15,286 nt of DNA, from positions 1 through 15,286 of the forward strand of contig DASRJX010000178.1 in assembly GCA_035649235.1 (NCBI GenBank). Reading direction: 5' to 3'. Below the pieces are notes generated by a model. It ran no database searches, had not been told where the DNA came from, and saw only the letters and a list, made by a program, of their open reading frames with translations. The DNA is from DASRJX01 sp035649235 (lineage in GTDB: Bacteria > Acidobacteriota > Polarisedimenticolia > Gp22-AA2). Each line of letters begins with the position of its first letter. Position 1 is the first letter of the stretch. A program made the position numbers and the translations under genes. This document shows positions 1 through 8,414 of this stretch, piece by piece.

Positions 1-1283
1 AGCGTCCGCCCCTTCGTCTCCGGCAGCAGGAAGATGAGCCCCGCGCCCACGAGATAGAACATCGCCAGGAACGCCAGCGCCGTGCCGTAGCCGAGCCTGT
101 CGGCGGCGGCGCCGATGGCGAACGGCGCCAGCGCGCTGAACGCCCGACCGCTGTTGTAGCACAGTCCCTGGGCCGTGGCGCGCACCGCGGAGGGGAACAG
201 CTCCGCCAGCATGGCGCCGAAGACGCTGAAGTAGCCGTGACCGAAGAAACCGATGAGCGGTCCGAGGAGGAGCAGCAGGTCCGGCCGGCGCGCGCCCAGC
301 CCGTAGACCGGCACGAGGAGCGCCGCGCCCAGGACGAACAGCAGGAACGCCGGCCGGCGCCCGATCCGATCGGCGATGACACCGAAGAGCGTGTAGCCGA
401 GGAAGGCCCCCACCTGCATCGGCACGATCCAGGCCGTGGAGCGCAGCACGCCGAGCCCCGCGCCTCCCGCTTCGACGGGACCGGCGAGGAAGGTCGGGAT
501 CCAGGTGAAGAGGCCCCAGTAGGCGAACATGAGGCTCGTGGCCAGCGCCGTCGCCGAGAGCGTGAAGCGCAGGAGCGGCGGCCGGAAGATCGCGGAGGCG
601 CCGAGGCCGTCGCGACCGGCTCCGCCGGGCACCGCTGCCCCGGCTGTGACAGAGGCGGCGCGCTGCCGCCAGATCTCCGGCTCCGGGACGCGTCGCCTCA
701 CCCAGACGGTCACCAGGGCCGGCAGGACACCGAGCGCGAACAGGGTCCGCCAGCCCCAGCGCGGCAGGACCAGGGCCGCCAGGCCGGCGGCGAGGAGGTA
801 GCCGACCGCCCAGCCCGACTGCACGAGACCGATCGCCCGGCCGCGATGCGACGCCGGCCAGGTCTCGGCCACCAGCACCGAGCCCGCGGACCACTCGCCT
901 CCCAGGCCGAAGCCGACGAGCGCCCGCCAGAGCGCCAGGGCGGCAACGCTCTGCGCTGTCGCCGTGGCGCCGGTGAAGACCGAGTAGGTCAGGATCGACC
1001 AGACGAGCAGCCGGGCGCGGCCGTACCGGTCGGCGAGGTAGCCGGCCAGGATGCCTCCAGCCGCCGAAGTGAGGAGCGTCAGCGAGGCCAGCGCCCCGAC
1101 GGCGGCCGAGGAGAGGCCGAACTCGTCGCGGAGCGCCGTCAGGGCGAAGGCGAACAGCATGATGTCCATGCCGTCGAGCATCCAGCCGAGAAAGGCGGCG
1201 ATGAGGACGCGCCACTCGCGCGGTCCGATGGAAGGCGCGGGGGCGGGCGACGGGTCGGCGGGCGCCATCAATGCGGCGCTCAT
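1..1283 (-). CDS. MFS transporter (organic or aromatic acid symporter-like), 3' end cut by window edge
   Basis: Inner-membrane secondary transporter of the major facilitator superfamily. About 427 residues are visible. The loop 2-3 signature GYLADRYGR is near residues 81-89, the first helix carries GWMLDGMD (33-40), and helix 4 carries GFGLGGEW (124-131), as in aromatic-acid and sialic-acid-type MFS carriers. A central basic loop (VRRRVPEPEIW) joins the two six-helix halves, and a second ADRIGRRPAF loop follows. The last visible residues, PETKGRTL, are the usual C-terminal signature, so only a few residues and the stop are missing. The ATG at 1283 lies 13 bp after the pxpC stop, so it is probably co-transcribed with pxpBC. 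Known of the family: proton-coupled uptake of carboxylates. Inferred: it may import 5-oxoproline or a related acid. The substrate cannot be read from the sequence. Confidence 0.9.
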   Translation of the reverse strand, partial: MSAALMAPADPSPAPAPSIGPREWRVLIAAFLGWMLDGMDIMLFAFALTALRDEFGLSSAAVGALASLTLLTSAAGGILAGYLADRYGRARLLVWSILTYSVFTGATATAQSVAALALWRALVGFGLGGEWSAGSVLVAETWPASHRGRAIGLVQSGWAVGYLLAAGLAALVLPRWGWRTLFALGVLPALVTVWVRRRVPEPEIWRQRAASVTAGAAVPGGAGRDGLGASAIFRPPLLRFTLSATALATSLMFAYWGLFTWIPTFLAGPVEAGGAGLGVLRSTAWIVPMQVGAFLGYTLFGVIADRIGRRPAFLLFVLGAALLVPVYGLGARRPDLLLLLGPLIGFFGHGYFSVFGAMLAELFPSAVRATAQGLCYNSGRAFSALAPFAIGAAADRLGYGTALAFLAMFYLVGAGLIFLLPETKGRT

Positions 1284-1296
1284 GAGGCGTCGGGCC

Positions 1297-2322
1297 TCAT
1301 GACGCAGCCGGCAGCGTCGCGTCGAGCCACGCCTCCTGCTCCAGCAGGAGGTCGCGCGCGGAGAGCAGGGGGACGGACTCGAAGCGGATCACATCGCGCG
1401 GCCGCAGCTGACCGACCTGATGCAAGTCGGCGGAGATGACGCTGGCGACGACCGGATAGCCGCCCGTCGTCTGATGGTCGACGAACAGGATCACGGGCTG
1501 CCCCTCGGGCGGGATCTGGATGGCGCCGAGCGGCATCCCTTCGGTCGCCATCCGCCCGGCGGACGGCGCGGGAAGCGGCGCGCCTGCGAGCCGCAGTCCC
1601 ATGCGATCCGATTCCGAGGTCACGGTGTAGGGCGAGGCGAAGAACGCCTCGCGGCTCGCGGCGGCGAAGCGCTCGGCTTGCGGTCCGTCGGTGACGCGCA
1701 GGGAGACGCGCGCGGCGAGTGGACCTCGGTCTGTCGCCACGAGCCGCCGCAGCGTCCTGGGAGCGGGAGCGTCGCCGAACCGCAGCCGGTCCCCCTGGCG
1801 CAGCGGCCGCCCTTCGAAGCCTCCCAGCCGGCTGGGAGCGTGGGTCGAGGCGCTTCCGAGCAGCAGCGCGACGTCGAATCCCCCGTGAACGGCCAGATAG
1901 GTGCGCGCACCGGAGAGTGCGGCACCGAGTCGCAGTCTCTGCCCTGCCGCGACCTTGAAGGCGGCGAGCATCCGGACCTCGTGGGCCGGCGCCGCGCCCC
2001 CGTTCGCCGGCGCCGCGTCGCCGTGGGCTGGCGTCCCGCCGCGCGCCCCGCCCGTTTGCGCTTCACCTGGTTCGATCACCGGGTGCATGTCGGCGCCGGC
2101 GAGGGCGACGTACGCGGGGGACTCGAACTGGAAGGTGCCGCCGAGGATCGTCATCTCGAGGGCCGGGGCGTTGTCGGGATTGCCGGCGAGGCGGTTGGCG
2201 ATCCGGAAGGAGAGCGCGTCGGCGGCCCCGGCCGCCGAGACGCCGATCCGGCCGTGTCCCGGCCGCCCGAGGTCCTGCACCGTCGTGAACAGGCCGCCGC
2301 TCACGACCGACATCGAGCCCAT
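1297..2322 (-). CDS. pxpC: 5-oxoprolinase subunit C (PxpC; biotin-dependent carboxyltransferase/KipA family)
   Basis: One subunit of the ATP-dependent 5-oxoprolinase PxpABC, which opens 5-oxoproline (pyroglutamate) to glutamate in the cytoplasm. The family was formerly called KipA or urea-amidolyase-related. The 341-aa product has the family hallmarks: TTVQDLGRPGH (13-23), GVSAAGAAD (27-35), ANRLAGNPDNAPALE (42-56), ALAGADM (73-79), and near the C-terminus SDRMGLRL, EGMPLGAIQIPPEGQPVIL and a DHQTTGGYP stretch. Its ATG shares one base with the pxpB stop (TGATG), indicating translational coupling; the second Met, at codon 4, is an alternative start. Residues about 86-114 form a Gly/Ala/Pro-rich insertion between the GADM motif and the FKVAAGQRLRLG motif. 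Most homologues have only a short loop there. The MFS gene follows 13 bp downstream. Confidence 0.93.
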   Translation of the reverse strand: MGSMSVVSGGLFTTVQDLGRPGHGRIGVSAAGAADALSFRIANRLAGNPDNAPALEMTILGGTFQFESPAYVALAGADMHPVIEPGEAQTGGARGGTPAHGDAAPANGGAAPAHEVRMLAAFKVAAGQRLRLGAALSGARTYLAVHGGFDVALLLGSASTHAPSRLGGFEGRPLRQGDRLRFGDAPAPRTLRRLVATDRGPLAARVSLRVTDGPQAERFAAASREAFFASPYTVTSESDRMGLRLAGAPLPAPSAGRMATEGMPLGAIQIPPEGQPVILFVDHQTTGGYPVVASVISADLHQVGQLRPRDVIRFESVPLLSARDLLLEQEAWLDATLPAAS

Positions 2323-3062
2323 CAGCGGTGCATCTCCCAGTAGCGTTCGGGGTCGATCGGCACGAAGCGGACCTGGTCGCCGATCGACAGGCGCGACATC
2401 GGCGTGCTGCCGGCGTCGAACATCAGGAGGGGAGTCCGGCCGATGATCCGCCAGCCTCCCGGAGTCGCGTGCGGGTAGACGCCGGTCTGGCTGCCGGCGA
2501 TGCCGACGCTCCCCGCCGGCACCTGCCGGCGCGGCCGGGTGAGGCGCGGGCAGGCGATCGCGTCGGGCACGACACCGAGGTACGCGAATCCCGGGCTGAA
2601 GCCCAGGAAGAAGACGTCGTACGTCCGACCCGCGTGCAGGGCGATCGTCTCCTCGCGCGACAGCGCAGCGAACTGCGCGACGTCCTCCAGGTCGGGTCCG
2701 AACTCGCCGCCGTAGCAGACCGGGATCTCGACGACCCGTGCCGCGGGCGGCCGGGCCGAGCCGAGCCGGGGCAGGAGCCGCTGCACGTGACCTATGACCC
2801 GGTCGTGGTCCGTCACCAGCGGGTCGAAACGGACGAGGATCGAGGCGTAGGCCGGGCTCAGGTCGACGATGCCCGGCAGAGGCTCCGTGTCCAGGAGGCC
2901 CAGGAGGCGCAGAACTTCCTGGTGCGCGCCCTGGTCGAACCGATCGCCGGCGGCAATGCGGTCATCGAAGGATACGAGGAGCGTGCGGTCGCTGGCCGGC
3001 CGGATCTCCGGCTCTCGGTGTGCCGCGCGAGGGGCGTCGCTCCCGGGACCGGGGCCCGACAT
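2322..3062 (-). CDS. pxpB: 5-oxoprolinase subunit B (PxpB; KipI family)
   Basis: Partner of PxpC in the 5-oxoprolinase complex; the Bacillus homologue KipI is also known as a histidine-kinase inhibitor. The 246-aa product carries VEIPVCYGGEFGPDL (111-125), YDVFFLGFSPGFAYLG (148-163), a PRRQVPAGSVGIAG stretch (177-190), QTGVYPHATPGGWRIIGRTP (192-211) and LSIGDQVRF (225-233). These are the conserved blocks of the family. The open frame continues upstream to 3305, but that part is antisense to lhr and resembles nothing in the family. I chose the Met at 3062; Met codons at 3074 and 3104 are alternatives. No Shine-Dalgarno precedes 3062, but a TATGAT element ends 7 nt before it. First gene of the pxpB-pxpC-MFS operon and divergent from lhr. 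E. coli PxpB is about 218 aa, so this one has a short N-terminal extension. Confidence 0.92.
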   Translation of the reverse strand: MSGPGPGSDAPRAAHREPEIRPASDRTLLVSFDDRIAAGDRFDQGAHQEVLRLLGLLDTEPLPGIVDLSPAYASILVRFDPLVTDHDRVIGHVQRLLPRLGSARPPAARVVEIPVCYGGEFGPDLEDVAQFAALSREETIALHAGRTYDVFFLGFSPGFAYLGVVPDAIACPRLTRPRRQVPAGSVGIAGSQTGVYPHATPGGWRIIGRTPLLMFDAGSTPMSRLSIGDQVRFVPIDPERYWEMHR

Positions 3063-3069
3063 GGCGCCG

Positions 3070-3075
3070 ATCATA
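3070..3075 (-). promoter_or_regulatory. Candidate -10 element (TATGAT) for pxpB
   Basis: On the minus strand TATGAT matches five of six bases of the sigma-70 -10 consensus and ends exactly 7 nt before the pxpB ATG. Transcription from it would begin at or beside the start codon, giving a leaderless mRNA. No convincing -35 box is visible. The same arrangement recurs before other genes in this window. Confidence 0.4.
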
Positions 3076-3080
3076 GCGCC

Positions 3081-3095
3081 GGAGGATGCGATAAT
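3081..3095 (+). promoter_or_regulatory. Shine-Dalgarno (GGAGG, 3081-3085) and -10-like GATAAT (3090-3095) before lhr
   Basis: GGAGG lies 8 nt before the ATG at 3094 and supports that start. GATAAT, preceded by TGC as in an extended -10, ends 7 nt before the in-frame ATG at 3103. The two signals favour different starts. Either lhr is translated from 3094 with a Shine-Dalgarno site, or it is transcribed leaderless from about 3103. Confidence 0.45.
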
Positions 3096-6000
3096 GGCGG
3101 ACATGCCGCTCGAGCGCTTCCACCCCCTGGTCCGCGACTGGTTCCTGTCGCGCTTCGCCTCGCCGACCGCGGTGCAGGAGCGCGGCTGGGAGGCAATAGC
3201 GGACGGCCGACACGCTCTCCTGTGCGCCCCGACCGGGTCCGGAAAGACGCTCGCGGCGTTCCTGGCCTGCCTCGACCGGCTGGTGCGGGCGGGGCTCGAC
3301 GGCACGCTCGAGGAGGCGCCGCGCGCCGTCTACGTGTCGCCGCTGAAGGCGCTGTCGAACGACATCCACCTCAACCTACAGACGCCGTTGCGGGAGATCG
3401 CGGCGCTGGCGGCGGCGCGAGGCGAGCCGCTCCCCGAGATCCGCGTCGCGACGCGCACCGGCGACACTCCCGCCTCCGAGCGCGCAAAGATGGCGCGCCG
3501 CCCGCCGCACATCTGGATCACGACGCCCGAGTCGCTCTACATCCTCTTGACCTCCGAGAGCGGCCGGCGGGGTCTGGCCATGACGGGCACCGTCATCGCG
3601 GACGAGATCCACGCCCTGGCCGACGACAAGCGCGGAGCGCACCTGACACTCAGCCTGGAGCGGCTGCAGGCGCTCGTGCCCGCTCCACTGCAGCGGATCG
3701 GTCTCTCGGCGACCGTCCGGCCGATCGAGGAGGTGGCGCGGTTCCTGGTCGGCGCTGGCGGGTCAGCGGCGCTCCCGTCCCCCGCGCACGCCATCATCGA
3801 CGAAGGGCATTGGCGGGCCATCGATCTCGGCGTCGAGGTGCCGAAGGACGAGCTGGGCCCCATCGCCACGCATCCTCTCTGGGACGAGACGCTCGACCGG
3901 ATCGCGGCCCTGGCGGGCGAGCACCGCACGACGCTCGTGTTCGTGAACACGCGGCGGCTGGTCGAGCGGGTGTCGCACCAGCTCGCGGCGCGCCTGGGGG
4001 AGGACGCGGTCGTGGCGCACCACGGGAGCCTGGCGCGCGCCACGCGCCTGCGGGCCGAGGAGCGCCTCAAGTCGGGAGCGGCGCGCGTCTGCGTCGCGAC
4101 CGCCTCGCTCGAGCTGGGGATCGACATCGGCACCGTCGACCTCGTCTGCCAGATCGGATCGCCGCGATCGGTGTCGCTCTGCCTGCAGCGCGTCGGGCGC
4201 TCCGGTCACGCCCTCGGGCGCACGCCGAAGGGGCGCCTCTTCCCCCTGACGCGCGACGAGCTGGTCGAGTGCGCCGCCCTCCTGCGCCTGCAGCGCCGCG
4301 GCGAGCTGGACCGTCTCGGGATTCCTTCCTGGCCGCTCGACGTCCTGGCGCAGCAGATCACAGCCGCCTGCGCCTGCGAGACCTGGGAAGAGGATCGCCT
4401 GTTCGAGACGGTGCGCCGCGCCTGGCCATACCGCGACCTGCCGCGCGAGCGGTTCGACCAGGTGGTGGCGATGCTTGCGTCCGGGTTCGCGACCGCGCGC
4501 GGGCGCAGCGGCGCGCTCCTGCACCGCGACGGCGTGAACCGGATGCTCAAGGGGCGGCGCGGCGCGCGGCTTGTGGCCCTGACGAACGGCGGCGCCATCC
4601 CCGACAACGCCGACTACGACGTGGTCCTCGACGCGGAAGGGACCTTCGTCGGTCGCGTCAACGAGGACTTCGCCATCGAGAGCATGGCGGGGGACGTCTT
4701 CCTGCTCGGGAATGCGGCCTGGCGGATCCGGCGCGTCGAGCGCGGCCGGGTGCGCGTGGAGGCGGCGCCGGAATCGACCCCGACGGTGCCGTTCTGGCTC
4801 GGCGAGGCGCCGGCGCGCACGCCGGAGCTGTCGGCCGCCGTCGGCGACCTGCGGGACGGGGTGGACCAGAGGCTCGAGGCGGCCGATGCCGCGGAGATCG
4901 GCCGGACCGCGGAGAATCTCCAGCCGGCAACGCTCTTCCTTCAGGAGGAGACCGGGCTCCCGCCCGAGGCGGCGGCGCAGATCGCTGCCTACATTGTGGA
5001 AGGGAAGCGCGTCCTCGGTGTCGTGCCGACGGCGCGGCGCATCGTCGCCGAGCGCTTCTTCGACGAGAGCGGCGGGATGCAGCTCGTCCTGCACGCGCCG
5101 CTCGGCGGGCGGATCAACCGCGCCTGGGGGCTGGCGCTCCGGAAGCGCTTCTGCCGCACCTTCGATTTCGAGCTGCAGGCGGCGGCGACCGACGACGGCG
5201 TCAACCTGTCGCTGTCGCCGCAGCATTCCTTCCCGCTCGAGGACGTGTTCCGGTTCGTGCGCGCGCGCGGCGTCGAGGAGGTCCTGACGCAGGCGGTCCT
5301 GCCGTCTCCGATCTTCACCGCCCGCTGGCGCTGGACGGCGACGCGCTCGCTGGCGGTGCCGCGGCACCAGGGGGGCCGGAAGGTGCCGCCCCCGATCCTC
5401 AGGATGAGATGCGACGACCTGCTCGCCGCGGTCTTCCCGGCGCAGGTGGCCTGCCAGGACAACGCGCCGGGCGGCGACATCCAGATCCCCGACCACCCGC
5501 TGGTGTTCGAGACGCTGCGCGACTGCCTGCACGAGGCGCTCGACGTCACCGGGCTGGCCGGCGTCCTGGGCGCCATCGAGTCCGGCTCGCTCGAGATCCT
5601 GGCGCGGGACACGCCGCAACCGTCGGTGTTCGCGCACCAGATCCTGAACGCCATGCCGTACGCCTTCCTGGACGACGCGCCCCTCGAGGAGCGCCGGGCC
5701 CGTGCCGTGAACCTGCGGCGCGCCCTGCCCGACGACGCCCAGGATCTGGGGCGCCTCGACCCCGAGGCGATCCGGGCCGCCCGCGAGGACGCCTGGCCGC
5801 GGGCGCGGGACGCCGACGAGCTGCACGACGCGCTCCTGGGCCTGGTCCTCGTGCCGCGCGCCGAGATAGCAAAGCGGTTCGGCGACGCGGCGGAAGAGCT
5901 CCTGCGCTCCCTGCAGGCCGATCGGCGGGTGTCGGCCATCGGGTCCGTCCTCGCGGCCGCCGAGCGCGCGGCCGAGGCGGAGGCGGCGCTCGACGGGACG

Positions 6001-7332
6001 TCGGACGGCGTGCAGGCCGTGGTGCGCGGCTGGGCGGAGGTCTCGGGTCCCTTCAGATCCTCGGCGCTGGCATGCCTCCTCGGCCTGCCGGAGGCGTCGG
6101 TGGCCGCGGCCGCGGCGGCGCTCGAGGCCCAGGGCATCCTGCTGCGCGGCACGTTCACGCCGCCGGGCGTCGAGACGACATCGCAGGAGATCGAATGGTG
6201 CGACCGGCGCATCCTGGCGCGCATCCACCGCGCCACGCTGCGCTCCCTGCGGCGTGAGATCGAGCCGGTCCCGGCGGCGGTCTACCTGCGCTTCCTCTCC
6301 TCCTGGCAGCACGCAGCCCCTGGGAGCAGGCTGCGCGGCTCCGACGGCCTGCTCGAAGTCGTGGAGCTGCTGCAGGGATTCGAGGCGCCGGTCGAGGCCT
6401 GGGAGTCGTCCATCCTTCCGGTTCGGATCGAGTCGTACGATCCGGGCGATCTCGAGCGCCTCGGCCTGGGAGGGGCGCTGGTCTGGGGGCGCTTCGCGCC
6501 GCGTCCCGGCGCGCCGGCCGGCGCATCATCCGAGGCGCGCGCGACCCGACGCGGCTCCTTCTCGCGATCGAGCCTCGTCACGCTCGCCCTGCGCGACGAT
6601 CTGCCGTGGCTCCTGCCGCGGCGGGAGGCCGACCCGCCCCTATCGTCGCGGGCGGCGGCGGTCCGGGATCATCTCGCGGAACGTGGGGCCTCCTACCCGT
6701 CCGAGGTCGCGCGGTCGCTCAAGCTCCTGCCCGCGGAGATGGACGAGGCGATCGGCGAGCTGGTGGCGAAAGGTTGCGCCACGCTCGACGGCTTCGCGGC
6801 GCTCCGGCGTCTCGCCGGCCTGTCGCGCCGGCGCCCTGGCGGGCGGGGGCAGCAGCGCTTCGTGAGGCGCCGCGGCCCGGGTCCGCTTGGGGGCGAGGGC
6901 CGGCTGAGCCTCCTCGATCGGAGCGGAGAAGAGACCGAAGACGCCCGCGAGCACCGGGCCGCCCAGCTGCTGCGGCGCTACGGCGTGCTGTTCCGGGAGC
7001 TGCTGGCGCGGGAGGCGACGGCGCCTCCCTGGCGCGAGGTGCTCTCGGTGCTGCGCCGGGCGGAGGCGCGGGGCGAGGTGCGCGGCGGCCGGTTCGTGGA
7101 CGGCGTCGTCGGCGAGCAGTTCGCCCTCGCTGAGGCGGTCGAGGCGCTGCGCGCCGAGAGGCGCCGCGAGGCGCGCGGCGATCGCGTCGAGGTCGCGGCC
7201 TCCGACCCGCTCAACCTCGCCGGCGTCCTGACGTCCGGGCCGCGCGTCCCGGCGCAGAGCGGCGCGCGCATCCTCCTTGTGGACGGCCGGCCGCCGGCCG
7301 ACCCCGTGCTACCATCCCGCTCCGACGCATGA
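3094..7332 (+). CDS. lhr: Lhr-family ATP-dependent helicase (full-length, core plus C-terminal domain)
   Basis: Superfamily 2 helicase of the Lhr ('large helicase-related') type. The family translocates 3'-5' on single-stranded DNA and is linked to DNA repair. The 1412-aa product carries a Q-motif-like TAVQ (25-28), Walker A APTGSGKT (45-52), the motif Ib region TTPESL (143-148), Walker B DEIH (170-173), SAT (205-207), FVNT (283-286), HHGS (309-312), TASLELGIDIG (336-346) and the arginine-finger motif QRVGRSGH (365-372). The winged-helix and beta-barrel core follows. The C-terminal domain ends with the typical SGEETEDAREHRAAQLLRRYG-like segment, RYGVLFRELLARE, GGRFVDGVVGEQFAL and DPLNLAGVLTSGPRVPA, so both halves are present (E. 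coli Lhr is 1538 aa). No frameshift is seen. The first base of the stop codon's ATGA overlap starts the downstream membrane-protein gene. The start is supported by GGAGG at 3081; 3103 is the alternative. Confidence 0.96.
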   Translation: MADMPLERFHPLVRDWFLSRFASPTAVQERGWEAIADGRHALLCAPTGSGKTLAAFLACLDRLVRAGLDGTLEEAPRAVYVSPLKALSNDIHLNLQTPLREIAALAAARGEPLPEIRVATRTGDTPASERAKMARRPPHIWITTPESLYILLTSESGRRGLAMTGTVIADEIHALADDKRGAHLTLSLERLQALVPAPLQRIGLSATVRPIEEVARFLVGAGGSAALPSPAHAIIDEGHWRAIDLGVEVPKDELGPIATHPLWDETLDRIAALAGEHRTTLVFVNTRRLVERVSHQLAARLGEDAVVAHHGSLARATRLRAEERLKSGAARVCVATASLELGIDIGTVDLVCQIGSPRSVSLCLQRVGRSGHALGRTPKGRLFPLTRDELVECAALLRLQRRGELDRLGIPSWPLDVLAQQITAACACETWEEDRLFETVRRAWPYRDLPRERFDQVVAMLASGFATARGRSGALLHRDGVNRMLKGRRGARLVALTNGGAIPDNADYDVVLDAEGTFVGRVNEDFAIESMAGDVFLLGNAAWRIRRVERGRVRVEAAPESTPTVPFWLGEAPARTPELSAAVGDLRDGVDQRLEAADAAEIGRTAENLQPATLFLQEETGLPPEAAAQIAAYIVEGKRVLGVVPTARRIVAERFFDESGGMQLVLHAPLGGRINRAWGLALRKRFCRTFDFELQAAATDDGVNLSLSPQHSFPLEDVFRFVRARGVEEVLTQAVLPSPIFTARWRWTATRSLAVPRHQGGRKVPPPILRMRCDDLLAAVFPAQVACQDNAPGGDIQIPDHPLVFETLRDCLHEALDVTGLAGVLGAIESGSLEILARDTPQPSVFAHQILNAMPYAFLDDAPLEERRARAVNLRRALPDDAQDLGRLDPEAIRAAREDAWPRARDADELHDALLGLVLVPRAEIAKRFGDAAEELLRSLQADRRVSAIGSVLAAAERAAEAEAALDGTSDGVQAVVRGWAEVSGPFRSSALACLLGLPEASVAAAAAALEAQGILLRGTFTPPGVETTSQEIEWCDRRILARIHRATLRSLRREIEPVPAAVYLRFLSSWQHAAPGSRLRGSDGLLEVVELLQGFEAPVEAWESSILPVRIESYDPGDLERLGLGGALVWGRFAPRPGAPAGASSEARATRRGSFSRSSLVTLALRDDLPWLLPRREADPPLSSRAAAVRDHLAERGASYPSEVARSLKLLPAEMDEAIGELVAKGCATLDGFAALRRLAGLSRRRPGGRGQQRFVRRRGPGPLGGEGRLSLLDRSGEETEDAREHRAAQLLRRYGVLFRELLAREATAPPWREVLSVLRRAEARGEVRGGRFVDGVVGEQFALAEAVEALRAERRREARGDRVEVAASDPLNLAGVLTSGPRVPAQSGARILLVDGRPPADPVLPSRSDA
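7310..7315 (+). promoter_or_regulatory. Possible internal extended -10 (TGC-TACCAT) before the AI-2E family gene
   Basis: TACCAT preceded by TGC lies within the last codons of lhr, 13 nt before the ATG at 7329. The same hexamer occurs before the DUF4097 and nickel-transporter genes here. It could give the downstream gene its own transcript. No -35 box is evident. Confidence 0.25.
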
Positions 7333-8414
7333 GCGAGCGCTCCAACCAGGCACAGTGGATCGGGCTGATGGCGGTGACCGCCTACGCGCTCTACCTCTGC
7401 TGGAGCATGCTCCAGCCGTTCCTCGAGGTCATCATCTGGGGCGCGATCCTGGTGACGCTGTTCGCGCCGGCGCATGCCTGGATCCTGAAACGCACCCGGC
7501 GGCAGTCGCTGAGCGCCGGCCTCTCGGTTCTCCTCGTCCTCGTGACCGTGATCGCGCCGCTCGTTTTCATCTGCACGGCGGTGCTCGGTGAGATCGGATC
7601 GCTGACGACGAAGGTCCAGGAGACCTACCAGAGGCTGCGCACCGATCCGGAGGCCGCGAAGCAGGCCCGCGAGGCCCTCGCGGCCGCCGGGCAGTACGTC
7701 GATCTCGACAAGGCCCTCTCGTCCGACGAGCTGAAGAACGCCGCCACGCGCGCGAGCCAGTGGTTCCTGCAGCGGTCGGCGGGGTTCGTCGGAGGCCTCT
7801 TCAGCATCCTGGTCCGGGTCTTCTTCACCATCTTCACGACCTACTACCTGTTCCGAGATCGCGAGGCAATCGTCCGCCGCCTTCCCGAGGTCCTGCCGCT
7901 CGATCCGGCGGACAGCCGGGCGATCCTGGCGCGCACCCGGGAGGTCATCTCCGCCAGCGTCTACGGCGTGCTGATCATCGCCCTGACCCAGGGAACGCTG
8001 GGAGGTTTGATGTTCTGGATCCTCGGGATCCCCTCGGCGCTCGTCTGGGCGGTGATCATGATCGTGCTGTGCATGATCCCGATGGCGGGGGCGGCCATCG
8101 TCTGGGCGCCCGCGGCGCTCTACCTGGGGCTGACGGGGGAGTACACCAAGGCGGTCGTGCTCTTCCTGTACGGGGCACTGGTGATCAGCATGGTGGACAA
8201 CTTCCTGCGGCCGCGGCTGGTCGGCGGGAAGACGCGCATGCACGAGCTGTTCATCTTCTTCTCCGTCCTCGGCGGTCTGGCGGTCTTCGGTGTCGTCGGG
8301 CTGCTTCTGGGACCGGTCGTGCTGGCGATCACGCTGGCGCTTCTCGATGTCTTCCGGCGCGGTGGCGCACCCCTGGCCCTCCCCTCCCCCGGGACCGGGG
8401 CACGCCCAGGCTAG
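7329..8414 (+). CDS. AI-2E family transporter (PerM/YdiK-like membrane protein)
   Basis: Integral inner-membrane protein of the AI-2E/PerM family (formerly UPF0118, Pfam PF01594), 361 aa. Known members include the autoinducer-2 exporter TqsA and Na+/H+ antiporter-like proteins, so the substrate here is unknown. Hydrophobic segments are visible at about residues 9-27, 30-48, 60-88 and 148-176, and as a long cluster from 208 to 350. The soluble segment between them (about 90-145, with AKQAREALAAAGQYVDL) is normal for the family. The C-terminal family motif DNFLRPRLVGGKTRMHELF, followed by GGLAVFGVVGLLLGPV, is intact. A short Pro/Gly tail ends the protein. It overlaps the lhr stop by four bases (ATGA), so the two genes are probably translationally coupled. 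It converges on the AraC-type gene, and the two stops share CTAG at 8411-8414. Confidence 0.92.
   Translation: MSERSNQAQWIGLMAVTAYALYLCWSMLQPFLEVIIWGAILVTLFAPAHAWILKRTRRQSLSAGLSVLLVLVTVIAPLVFICTAVLGEIGSLTTKVQETYQRLRTDPEAAKQAREALAAAGQYVDLDKALSSDELKNAATRASQWFLQRSAGFVGGLFSILVRVFFTIFTTYYLFRDREAIVRRLPEVLPLDPADSRAILARTREVISASVYGVLIIALTQGTLGGLMFWILGIPSALVWAVIMIVLCMIPMAGAAIVWAPAALYLGLTGEYTKAVVLFLYGALVISMVDNFLRPRLVGGKTRMHELFIFFSVLGGLAVFGVVGLLLGPVVLAITLALLDVFRRGGAPLALPSPGTGARPG

Noticed and set aside
237..1439. Plus-strand open frame of 400 codons over the MFS gene
   Set aside because: The complementary strand carries a canonical MFS transporter with signature motifs; this frame is its charged, low-complexity shadow.
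2328..6257. Very long plus-strand open frame (1309 codons) overlapping pxpB and lhr in another frame
   Set aside because: The product is Arg/Ala/Gly/Pro-rich without motifs. It is a by-product of high GC, while lhr in its own frame has every helicase motif.
3763..6312. Minus-strand open frame of 849 codons antisense to lhr
   Set aside because: Arg/Asp/Gly-rich shadow with no domain, no start signal and no similarity. Long antisense frames are expected at this GC content.
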